Below are positions 56,982 through 64,000 of a DNA stretch of 64,000 nt, piece after piece. Location of the stretch: the NCBI GenBank assembly GCA_021773135.1, contig JAJFKP010000037.1, positions 1 to 64,000 on the forward strand, given 5' to 3'. This stretch comes from Woeseiaceae bacterium (lineage in GTDB: Bacteria; Pseudomonadota; Gammaproteobacteria; Steroidobacterales; Woeseiaceae). Position 1 is the first letter of the stretch. Each line of letters opens with the position of its first letter. The notes below the pieces were generated by a model that saw only the letters and a list, made by a program, of their open reading frames with translations, ran no database searches and had not been told where the DNA came from. Both the position numbers and the translations under genes were made by a program.

Positions 56982-58313
56982 ATGGCGAATGCCGTAGCCA
57001 CCAGCGAAAGCATTGTTCACGACGTTATCGATAACGGCCAGGTCAGTGGCCAGCAAATTCTGGTTATCGCGCTGTGTCTGTTTTTCAATATGTTGGACGG
57101 GTTTGATATTACTGCAATGGCAATCGTCGCCAGTGCAGTGTCCGCGGAACTCGAATTAACGCCAGACAGACTCGGCTTGATATTCAGCTTCGCGCTGGCC
57201 GGCATGATGGCGGGCGCCATGTTTCTCGCGCCGGTCTCAGACGTCATCGGCCGCAGAAAATTAATTATCTTTTCTCTGGCGCTGATCGGTATTTCGATTG
57301 TGCTTACCGCCAGTGCCTCGACCTTGCCCGAATTTATTATTCTGCGGTTTATCAGTGGTGTCGGTGCGGGGTCAATGCTGGCCAGTCAAGCGGCGCTGGC
57401 GTCAGAATACAGTCCGGATAAATACAAGGCGCTCACCGTTGCGGTCGTTACCTCCGGATATCCGATGGGCGCTATGATGACGTCCGTAATAGCCGGCTTC
57501 GTCATGCCCGAGTATGGCTGGCGCGGCATGTTCTGGTTTGGCGGCCTGCTCACGGTTTCGATGGTTTTCGTTGCCTGGCTTTTAATCCCCGAGTCACTCA
57601 AGTACCTGCTGGAGAAGCATCCGGAGGGTGCGTTGCAGAAGATCAACAAGATTCTGGGGAAATTAAAAAAAGAAGAGCTCCCAGAGTTACCGGCTGTCGC
57701 GCAGAGAAAGCACACTGCAACGGGTGGCTTCAGCGCCGGCATGCTGCAACTACTCAACCAGGAGCACAAGAAAAAGACCCTCACTCTGTGGGCCGCATTC
57801 CTGCTTTGCTTTAGTACGCTGTACTTCCTGATGAGCTGGATTCCGATATTGATGGAAGACTCCGGTTTCGGAGTAGAAGTGGGGCGCCAGGCATTCTTCC
57901 TGTTTAATCTCGGAGGCGTCATCGGTATCTATCTGATGGGCTGGATGTCGACAAAGTGGAAGCTGACCAACCTTATTCTCTATCTGTCAGTAGCGTCCGC
58001 GATAGGCATGGTGATATTTGCAATGGCCCCGACGAAGCTCAACCTGTTGCTTGTATTGACGCTTCTGATCGGGATCCTGCAACAGGGCGGTTTCACAGGC
58101 CTTTACGGTGTCGCTGCAAAGGCCTATCCGACCCATATCAGGTCTACCGGCATTGGCTGGTCGATCGGGCTCGGCAGGCTGGGCGCCGTTTTTGGCCCAG
58201 CGGTTGCGGGCTACCTGATTGCAGCGGGCCTGGATATGTCGGCCAACTACATCATTTTCGCCATTCCGATGGCGGTTGGCGGGGCAATCGCCTACCGGTT
58301 GCACATCGACTAG
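56982..58313 (+). CDS. MFS transporter, aromatic acid:H+ symporter family
   Basis: 443 residues, 12 predicted helices. AAHS signature NMLDGFDITAMAIVA in helix 1 and the loop VIGRRKLI after helix 2 are present, as in PcaK, BenK and HpaX-type carriers. It likely imports the aromatic acid degraded by this operon. ATG 56982 has GGAGAG upstream. Convergent with the PQQ dehydrogenase gene, 16 bases apart. Confidence 0.92.
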   Translation: MANAVATSESIVHDVIDNGQVSGQQILVIALCLFFNMLDGFDITAMAIVASAVSAELELTPDRLGLIFSFALAGMMAGAMFLAPVSDVIGRRKLIIFSLALIGISIVLTASASTLPEFIILRFISGVGAGSMLASQAALASEYSPDKYKALTVAVVTSGYPMGAMMTSVIAGFVMPEYGWRGMFWFGGLLTVSMVFVAWLLIPESLKYLLEKHPEGALQKINKILGKLKKEELPELPAVAQRKHTATGGFSAGMLQLLNQEHKKKTLTLWAAFLLCFSTLYFLMSWIPILMEDSGFGVEVGRQAFFLFNLGGVIGIYLMGWMSTKWKLTNLILYLSVASAIGMVIFAMAPTKLNLLLVLTLLIGILQQGGFTGLYGVAAKAYPTHIRSTGIGWSIGLGRLGAVFGPAVAGYLIAAGLDMSANYIIFAIPMAVGGAIAYRLHID

Positions 58314-58329
58314 CGATAATGGCTGTGCA

Positions 58330-60633
58330 TTACTCGGGCAATGCGAGCGCGATCAATTCACCGCCACGGTTAGGTGCTCCTGCGGCGACCACGATGTACT
58401 GTTTGCCATTGACGGCATAGGTCATGGGCACGCCACTCTGATTGGCGCCCAGGTCAATTTCAGCAAGCACTTCGCCGGTCTTTTTATCGTGTGCCCGGAA
58501 CATCGAGCCACCGCCCGCCATCGCATACAGACCGGCGCCTTCGCCCGCAAACAGCAGCGACTTGGTAACCAGCAGTCCGGCGCGTTCCTCGTGCCCGGTT
58601 TGCGGCAGATCTACGTCCACGAGTTTCTCGTGATTGGTCACCCATGCGGGCGTCGGGCCATTGGGAATGAACCAGAGAACTTTGCCGGTATTCAGATCAA
58701 TCGCGGTAATCCGGCCCCAGGGGGGCTTGAGCAGCGGCAACCCGAACGGCCCCTCGACCTGTTCGCGACGTTGAACGTACTGCATGTTCGACCTGTCAGG
58801 GTCAGTGATCATGCCGAGCACACCGAGCGTCGCCGCTGAAGAGACGTACATGATTCCTGATTCCGGATCGGCGACCGCACCCTGCCAGTTTGCGCCGCCG
58901 CCGCCCGACGGTGTCATCAGTGTGCCGCCGTTGGTATCCGAATAGATTGTGGCCGGCGTGAACATGGGTCCAAGCGTGTACCTTGACGCGATTCGCTTCG
59001 CTTCTGCAAAAATTTCCGGCGTCAGGTCATTGAGGCTATCGATGGTGACGCCGTTTGGCATGAACGATTCCGGCAGACTGGGAATGGGTTGCGTCGGCGC
59101 TGTCATTTCGCCCGGGATGTCGCTCGCGGGAAAGGGTGTTTCCACGATGGGCCAGACGGGTTGACCGTTACGGCGGTCAAATACAAACGTCGTGCCTTGT
59201 TTGGTGATCTGGGCGACGGCCGGAACTGCCACGCCGTCGACTTCCAGGTCGATGAGCACCGGTGGCGCCGGCAGGTCGTAGTCCCAGATCGGGTGATGAA
59301 CGGTCTGATAATGCCATACCCGTGCGCCGGTCTTCGCATCCAGGCAGACCAGGCTTTGTGCGTACAAGTTATCGCCCGGTCGATGGCCGCCATAATAATC
59401 ACCGGTCGGTGCCTCTGTAGGCAGGTAGACCAGCCCAAGCTCCGGGTCAGCGGACATCGGCGCCCAGACGCCTACATTGCCGGTGTAGGTCCAGGAATCA
59501 TCCAGCCATGTTTCGTGGCCGGGTTCACCCGGTTGGGGAATCGTATGGAAAATCCATAGCCGTTCGCCGGTTACGGCATCGTAGCCGGTGACGTTGCCGA
59601 CCGGCATTTCTTTCGTTGGTGGTGCACCGCCTGCCGGAAATGCGGAACCTACAATGACGACGTCGCCGACGACGATGGGCGGTGAGCTCGCGCCGATCGG
59701 GGCCGTCTCCAGGTCGAGATTCTGATCGAGGTTTGCTTTCAGATCGACGATACCGTCGTTGCCGAACGATGCGAGCGGTCGGCCATCCTGCGCGTTAAGA
59801 GCGATCAGGTGGTAGCCCGGTGATATGACAAAGATGGTTTCCTGGTCGCCATTACGACGGTAAGCAACACCCCGTCCCGGTCCTTTGCGCGGTGCGTTTT
59901 CGCCGCGCGCGCCCTCGTCAAGCCGGTACATCCAGAGGGTTTCACCCGACATTGCATCAATGGCGACGACCGCGCGCCGTATTCCAGCTGTTGCATACAG
60001 CACACCGTTGGCCATCAGTGGTGTCGTTTGCAGGTTCGGCCACGTGACTGGCCCGAAGTTGTCAGAACGCCAGCGCCAGGCGACCTGCAGTCGCGCGGCA
60101 TTATCACGATTAATGAGATCGAGTTCGGAGTAGTTCTTGCTGCCAGGGTCGCCACGGTGATGCAGCCACTCGACCATCAGGCCGTCCTTCTCCTGCGCTG
60201 CTGCAAGTGCTTCGACTTCTGCGTCTCCCGGATCGGAAAAAACGATTCCGGCCAGCGCGTCAGCACCGAGCGTCAGCTTCTCCTGACCCGATGCGTAGGC
60301 ATTCCGGTTAAGCATGAATGCAACGACGTTGGCGTACTCGGTGTCGGAAAGTCCTGCCGGTTTTGTCACTGGCATGGTCCGCTGCGTCAAGGCAATAAAT
60401 TCCGTCAACGGGCGGCCGCGCCAGCTCTCGATAAACGCACCTCCGGATAGTGCGGGTCCGCCTTCCGCTCCTTCCAGCACGCGGCCATGACAGACCGAGC
60501 ATTCCTGGTTGTATACCGTGCGGCCTGCGCCGGCCTGTTCCAGCGAGTACACGCCGGTGAGCAGGTCAGTCTGTGCGAAGGATGCCGCCGGGAGAAGGAG
60601 CAGCAGGAGCGGGGAGACAAGTATTCTTTTCAT
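58330..60633 (-). CDS. PQQ dehydrogenase with N-terminal cytochrome c domain
   Basis: 767 residues. Signal peptide (about 1-20), a class I cytochrome c domain with CSVCH at residues 45-49 and the axial-Met segment MPVTKPAG near 90, then a PQQ propeller with QTTPLMANGVLYAT, GVWAPMSADPELG, YQTVHHPIWDYD and GGGANWQG. Cytochrome c at the N-terminus is the reverse of the usual quinohaemoprotein order. It should oxidise an alcohol or aldehyde in the periplasm and pass electrons via its own haem. Divergent from the IclR regulator. Confidence 0.9.
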   Translation of the reverse strand: MKRILVSPLLLLLLPAASFAQTDLLTGVYSLEQAGAGRTVYNQECSVCHGRVLEGAEGGPALSGGAFIESWRGRPLTEFIALTQRTMPVTKPAGLSDTEYANVVAFMLNRNAYASGQEKLTLGADALAGIVFSDPGDAEVEALAAAQEKDGLMVEWLHHRGDPGSKNYSELDLINRDNAARLQVAWRWRSDNFGPVTWPNLQTTPLMANGVLYATAGIRRAVVAIDAMSGETLWMYRLDEGARGENAPRKGPGRGVAYRRNGDQETIFVISPGYHLIALNAQDGRPLASFGNDGIVDLKANLDQNLDLETAPIGASSPPIVVGDVVIVGSAFPAGGAPPTKEMPVGNVTGYDAVTGERLWIFHTIPQPGEPGHETWLDDSWTYTGNVGVWAPMSADPELGLVYLPTEAPTGDYYGGHRPGDNLYAQSLVCLDAKTGARVWHYQTVHHPIWDYDLPAPPVLIDLEVDGVAVPAVAQITKQGTTFVFDRRNGQPVWPIVETPFPASDIPGEMTAPTQPIPSLPESFMPNGVTIDSLNDLTPEIFAEAKRIASRYTLGPMFTPATIYSDTNGGTLMTPSGGGGANWQGAVADPESGIMYVSSAATLGVLGMITDPDRSNMQYVQRREQVEGPFGLPLLKPPWGRITAIDLNTGKVLWFIPNGPTPAWVTNHEKLVDVDLPQTGHEERAGLLVTKSLLFAGEGAGLYAMAGGGSMFRAHDKKTGEVLAEIDLGANQSGVPMTYAVNGKQYIVVAAGAPNRGGELIALALPE

Positions 60634-60717
60634 GCCGCTATCCTACAAAATGCGAGGCCGTCATTGAAATTTCTCGGTTACATCGAATTGCCGCAAAGAG
60701 TCTGGCAATGTTGGATC

Positions 60718-60740
60718 ATTGCGCAATAAGCTGTTGCGCA
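60718..60740. promoter_or_regulatory. Candidate IclR operator
   Basis: ATTGCGCAAT (60718-60727, perfect palindrome) is followed by a second TTGCGCA at 60734-60740, 15 bases apart start to start, in the divergent region between the PQQ dehydrogenase and IclR genes. The position and symmetry fit a regulator site; no experimental motif is known to me. Confidence 0.4.
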
Positions 60741-60796
60741 GTGCGATATACTTGCAAAAAGACGCGGCAAAGGATGCCTACGTTTCGGGGGAAGGA

Positions 60797-61618
60797 ATGA
60801 CACGGTCCAACAACAACAAGCCGGCCAAGTCGTCGACTGTGCATAGCGTGGTCGTAGCTTCGAAACTGCTCGAATACCTGGCCGACAGCGGTCGACCGCA
60901 GCGGGTAACCGATATTGCTGCGCATCTCGGCATGACCAAGGCGCGGGTCTCGAGACATTTAAGCACGCTCAGCGACCTTGGCATGGTCGCCAGGATGCCG
61001 GACAAGAGCGGCTACCGGCTTGGGCCCACACTGTTTCGCCTGTCGAATGCCGCGCTCGACCAGTACGAGATCACCAATATCGCCTATCGATATATGGTTG
61101 TTTTACGCAACCAGATCCAGGAATCGTTGCTGCTGGCGATACCCGCCGGCGGTGACGCGCTGATTGTCTCGACCATTTCCAGTGGCAAATCCCTCTCGCC
61201 GCAACTGGTCAGGGGCACGCGCTGGAGTATTCCAACATCGCCAACTGCGGCAGTGATTCTTGCCTTCTCGCCCGAATTCGTGCGCGAAAGAGTGCTGGCC
61301 CGACGCAGCGAACGAAATCCTGATGTCGACGTCGTTCTCGATCCTACCCGGCAACGGGCCGAGTTCGTCAAGATCCAGCGTCAGTTTCATGCTTTTGCCG
61401 AAGACCCGCATGACGCGGGTTTCTCGGTTCTGTCCGCGCCGGTTTTCGATCATGCTGAGAGGTTGGAAGCCGCCTTGACCATTGTAATGAACCGACGGCC
61501 GGATTCGGCCAACCAGGAATTTCAGTACCTGCGTGCTCTTAAGGAATCCGCGATTGAAATTTCCCGGGCGCTCGGCTCGGTACAAATGGCGGATCAGATG
61601 GCTGCCTCACTTAGCTGA
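60797..61618 (+). CDS. IclR-family transcriptional regulator
   Basis: 273 residues from ATG 60797, with GGAAGGA upstream (the open frame begins at 60719). Winged helix (LLEYLADSGRPQRVTDIAAHLGMTKARVSRHLSTLSDLGMV) and a C-terminal effector domain (about 95-255). IclR proteins often control aromatic or short-acid catabolism. Its neighbours, the PQQ dehydrogenase and the LigB-fold gene, are the probable targets. Confidence 0.9.
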   Translation: MTRSNNNKPAKSSTVHSVVVASKLLEYLADSGRPQRVTDIAAHLGMTKARVSRHLSTLSDLGMVARMPDKSGYRLGPTLFRLSNAALDQYEITNIAYRYMVVLRNQIQESLLLAIPAGGDALIVSTISSGKSLSPQLVRGTRWSIPTSPTAAVILAFSPEFVRERVLARRSERNPDVDVVLDPTRQRAEFVKIQRQFHAFAEDPHDAGFSVLSAPVFDHAERLEAALTIVMNRRPDSANQEFQYLRALKESAIEISRALGSVQMADQMAASLS

Positions 61619-61649
61619 TCGGCATGCCTAATCCTCCGGCGCAGGCGTA

Positions 61650-62669
61650 ATGGCAAGCATCGTTCTGGGCATCGGTTGCGCCCATACGCCACAGCTGCAT
61701 ACCGCCGCCAATCAGTGGCAGATTCGCGCCGCAAGAGACGCTGCCGACGGTGTGCCGCTGTGGTTCAAAGGTGAGCGCATGCCCTATGCAGAAGTTCTGG
61801 CGCGACGTGCGCACCTGAACCTGCAGATCGATAGGGGTGAACGAGAGTTGCGCCTGCAGGCATCATTTGCGGCGCTCGCAAGGCTCGGCGACCTGTTCGC
61901 GGCCACTGATCCGGATGTGACCATCATATTCGGCAATGACCAGGCCGAAATTTTTCTCGATGACCTGAAACCTGCTTTCACGATCATGGGCAGTGCGGAG
62001 TTTCGTAATGTTCCCCGGACTGCGGCGCAGAAATCCCGACTGCCACCCGGTATTGCGCTGTCTGATAGCGGACATTTGCCGGATAATGATGCCGTCATTT
62101 TTCCGGGACATCCGGAGCTTGCACAACACCTTGCCAAATGCGCGGTAAATAATGAGTTTGACATTGCGTGGTCAAATCGGCAGTACCGCGCGGATCCCGA
62201 ACGAGCACAAACGAGCGGCATGCCGCACGCTTACGGCTTTATCTACAAGCAACTTTTTCGTAACCGGCCGGTCAGGAACATCCCGATAGACAGCAACACG
62301 GTGTTTTCGCCAAATCAACCGACGACCGCACGCTGCCTGGCGTTTGGTCGAATGATTGGTGAGGCAATCCGCGCCTGGGAAGAAGACCTGCGAGTCTGTG
62401 TGGTTGCCTCCGGAGGTTTGAGCCATTTTGTCGTCGACGAAGATTTTGATCAGGACATCATGCAGGCAATGAAGAACAACGACTTCGAGCACCTGCTCAC
62501 CTATGACGAGGGTTACTACCAGGCGGGATCGTCCGAGATTAAATCCTGGCTGGCGGCGGGTGGCGCGATGCAGGGAACCTGCCTGAAAGGACAGGTTGTG
62601 GATTACCAGGCGCTTTATCGGACCCCGGCCGGAACGGGCAGTTCGGCCGCCTTTATGGTGTGGCAATAG
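61650..62669 (+). CDS. LigB-fold protein with altered iron site
   Basis: 339 residues, longer than typical LigB because of an insertion around residues 25-75. First ligand His12 (CAHTPQ), His259 in GGLSHF and Glu296 (SSEIKSW) match LigB, but where the second Fe-ligand His stands in LigB (NDH), this protein has NDQ with Gln98. It may not bind Fe(II) in the usual way, or may catalyse a related hydrolytic step; the family assignment itself is by motif. Same strand as the IclR gene, 31 bases downstream. Confidence 0.8.
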   Translation: MASIVLGIGCAHTPQLHTAANQWQIRAARDAADGVPLWFKGERMPYAEVLARRAHLNLQIDRGERELRLQASFAALARLGDLFAATDPDVTIIFGNDQAEIFLDDLKPAFTIMGSAEFRNVPRTAAQKSRLPPGIALSDSGHLPDNDAVIFPGHPELAQHLAKCAVNNEFDIAWSNRQYRADPERAQTSGMPHAYGFIYKQLFRNRPVRNIPIDSNTVFSPNQPTTARCLAFGRMIGEAIRAWEEDLRVCVVASGGLSHFVVDEDFDQDIMQAMKNNDFEHLLTYDEGYYQAGSSEIKSWLAAGGAMQGTCLKGQVVDYQALYRTPAGTGSSAAFMVWQ

Positions 62670-62711
62670 AAGAGATGCACCGGCTTGCCTGTGTGGATCG
62701 GGACCTGGTCG

Positions 62712-63149
62712 TTACTGCATGCCGGGGTGAAACTGCAGGTGACATTCTTCACACGGCGGATAAAGAACCTCGCCGGCCGTGAACATAGCTTCGATATTCC
62801 TGGTTTCCGCGGCCGTGCGGGCATCGAGACCCGCGTCAATCAGCCGGTCGGCAAACGCATCCCATGCCGGACTGGCGGCCCACTCGTTGTCCATCGGGCC
62901 TGTCCCGCCGACCTTGATGGTCTGACCTGCACGGATGACGACATCAGCCGCATCGATAAACACCTGCCAGTCTTCGTCAGTTTGCGGATCCTCGATGCCC
63001 CACAGGGTATCCGTTGCCGGCGTCACCACTGTGACCATCAACTCGTTGACACTCATTGTCGGAACCGGCGCTGCGGTGTCAGCGGCTGATCCGGGTTGGC
63101 AGCCCACCTGTAGCAGACAGGCAATAAGGAGCAATGTAATTCTCGTCAT
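62712..63149 (-). CDS. Cytochrome c'-like lipoprotein
   Basis: 145 residues from ATG 63149 (an upstream start at 63179 is less likely). Lipoprotein signal with LQVGC, four-helix-type sequence, and a C-terminal haem-binding motif CEECHLQFHPG, as in class II cytochromes c' whose haem site is near the C-terminus. The usual length is about 130. It could accept electrons from the PQQ dehydrogenase nearby. Convergent with the LigB-fold gene. Confidence 0.75.
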   Translation of the reverse strand: MTRITLLLIACLLQVGCQPGSAADTAAPVPTMSVNELMVTVVTPATDTLWGIEDPQTDEDWQVFIDAADVVIRAGQTIKVGGTGPMDNEWAASPAWDAFADRLIDAGLDARTAAETRNIEAMFTAGEVLYPPCEECHLQFHPGMQ

Positions 63150-63408
63150 TACTGGCGTTTCCAGGGCATTCGGACCCATCTCAAGCTGTTACGCTAGCGC
63201 GGAATGCGTGGCAATGTTTATCCGTGCAACTACCTATAACGATCGCTTGTCACGCATGACGACACGTGTGTCTGCTTCCGGGCACACGCTGTGGAAGTAA
63301 TTCGGTACGATATCCGCAAGAAACAAAACCACAGGCGATTCAGCGTCCGTGTGTAGCGAGTTGTCGTTAGAACAATAAAACAGGAAGTCCGCGGGGAAGG
63401 AGGTCACA
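63150..63408. other. Intergenic region upstream of the DUF6644 genes
   Basis: 259 bases between divergent genes. No coding sequence, tRNA or clear palindrome was seen; it probably holds both promoters. The strong ribosome site GGAAGGAGG lies at its end. Confidence 0.3.
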
Positions 63409-63879
63409 GTGTTTGAATGGCTTGAGCTTACGCCAGTAGCAACCTGGGTAGGGGAGTCCCTGTATGGGTACCCGTTCATGCTGGGTTTACATGCAGTCGG
63501 GCTTGCGATTGTTGTGGGAATTTTTGCAATGCGCGACATGCGTCTGCTGGGGCAATTTTCCGGCATCAGTTACGCATCGATTGACGGCCTGCGCAAACTG
63601 GCCTGGACGGGCTTCGGCATTAACGCCGTGTCCGGGTGTTTTCTTTTCAGTTCGCAGGCGACGACGTTCATCACCAGTACTCCTTTTCTGCTCAAGATCG
63701 GCATGATTTTCCTGGCCGCGATTTGCGCCGCGATTATTCAAAATCGCATGCATAGCGATGCCGCGAACTGGGATGAATCAGGTACTGCTGCAGTCGGATC
63801 AGTTCGAGTGTTGGCATTCGTGTCGCTCACACTCTGGATGGGTGCGATTATCTCTGGTCGCCTGGTCGCGTACCTCTAG
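63409..63879 (+). CDS. DUF6644-type small membrane protein
   Basis: 156 residues, GTG start with GGAAGGAGG seven bases upstream. Four helices are predicted (about 20-41, 62-80, 90-108, 130-152); a His in LHAVGLAIVVG lies in the first one. Relatives carry the name DUF6644, of unknown role, often near quinoprotein and cytochrome genes. The next gene begins similarly, 18 bases later. Confidence 0.7.
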   Translation: MFEWLELTPVATWVGESLYGYPFMLGLHAVGLAIVVGIFAMRDMRLLGQFSGISYASIDGLRKLAWTGFGINAVSGCFLFSSQATTFITSTPFLLKIGMIFLAAICAAIIQNRMHSDAANWDESGTAAVGSVRVLAFVSLTLWMGAIISGRLVAYL

Positions 63880-63897
63880 AAGACAGGGAGAAAGAAA

Positions 63898-64000
63898 ATG
63901 GAAGGTTTTGTACAAGCAATCGAAGGTACCGCGATAAACCAGTGGGTGCTCGGGTCGCAGTGGGCCTGGCCGATTATGGAAATCCTGCACTTCATGGGGC
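63898..64000 (+). CDS. Second DUF6644-like protein (3' end missing)
   Basis: Only the first 34 codons are in the window. It begins at ATG 63898 with AGGGAGAAAG upstream. The visible WAWPIMEILHFMG resembles the GYPFMLGLHAVG helix of the preceding protein, suggesting a tandem pair of related membrane proteins. The rest cannot be seen. Confidence 0.6.
   Translation, partial: MEGFVQAIEGTAINQWVLGSQWAWPIMEILHFMG

Noticed and set aside
1-64000. Prophage, transposon or integron elements
   Set aside because: No transposase, integrase, terminal repeats or att-like duplications were recognised.

Overview
This window looks like chromosomal DNA of a free-living, aerobic, moderately GC-rich Gammaproteobacterium, perhaps a marine or sediment heterotroph of the Woeseiaceae/Steroidobacterales type. 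The affiliation is inferred from gene content: a TonB-dependent receptor with its own ECF sigma/FecR pair, DUF6491, DUF4159 and DUF6644 proteins, S9 peptidase, sulfatase, several PQQ quinoproteins and aromatic ring-cleavage genes. No rRNA, tRNA, CRISPR array, insertion sequence or phage gene was seen. Genes are tightly packed with many ATGA/TGATG overlaps, no gap exceeds 300 bases, and I saw no convincing rho-independent terminators.

Layout. 1-4.4 kb: the 3' part of a beta-propeller/PAS/GGDEF/EAL sensor followed by an HDOD protein. 4.6-8.0 kb: a lipoprotein with two unusual CX4CH haem-like motifs, then a membrane-anchored PQQ dehydrogenase. 8.1-12.4 kb: ECF sigma factor, FecR-like anti-sigma and STN-containing TonB-dependent receptor, a cell-surface signalling cassette. 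12.4-25.3 kb: mixed metabolism, with a very short glycosyltransferase, amidohydrolase, sulfatase with a changed active-site residue, two aminotransferases, rhomboid protease coupled to modABC, DsbA-like oxidoreductase, a solitary LigB-type dioxygenase and a GST. 25.4-43.6 kb: an exported RidA protein, two DUF4159 paralogues flanking a divergent CPBP-protease/HTH-regulator pair with a clear palindromic operator, then a long operon of DUF4159, a VWA/GATase-like membrane protein, a caspase-fold protein lacking the catalytic Cys, a TPR-gluzincin, MoxR ATPase, DUF58, a BatA-like VWA protein, an inserted cytochrome P450 and a huge DUF4175 protein.

43.6-58.3 kb: S9 peptidase, proline dehydrogenase and aldo/keto reductase, then an aromatic (homoprotocatechuate-like) catabolic island in three divergent blocks: flavin reductase against MarR-HpaB-Nudix; HpaR-FAH-DapA-like aldolase against HpaF-HpaE-LigA-LigB-CMD-MFS transporter. 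Two of its divergent promoters share the motif ACATGTTAA, which suggests a common MarR/HpaR operator. 58.3-64.0 kb: a haem c-PQQ dehydrogenase, IclR regulator, a LigB-fold protein whose second iron-ligand His is Gln, a cytochrome c'-like lipoprotein and tandem DUF6644 membrane proteins, the last cut by the window end.

The strongest candidates for undescribed biology are (i) the MoxR/VWA operon with an exported pseudo-caspase and gluzincin and (ii) the hybrid hpa pathway, which uses a two-subunit LigAB-type dioxygenase and a DapA-family aldolase where HpaD and HpaI would be expected.
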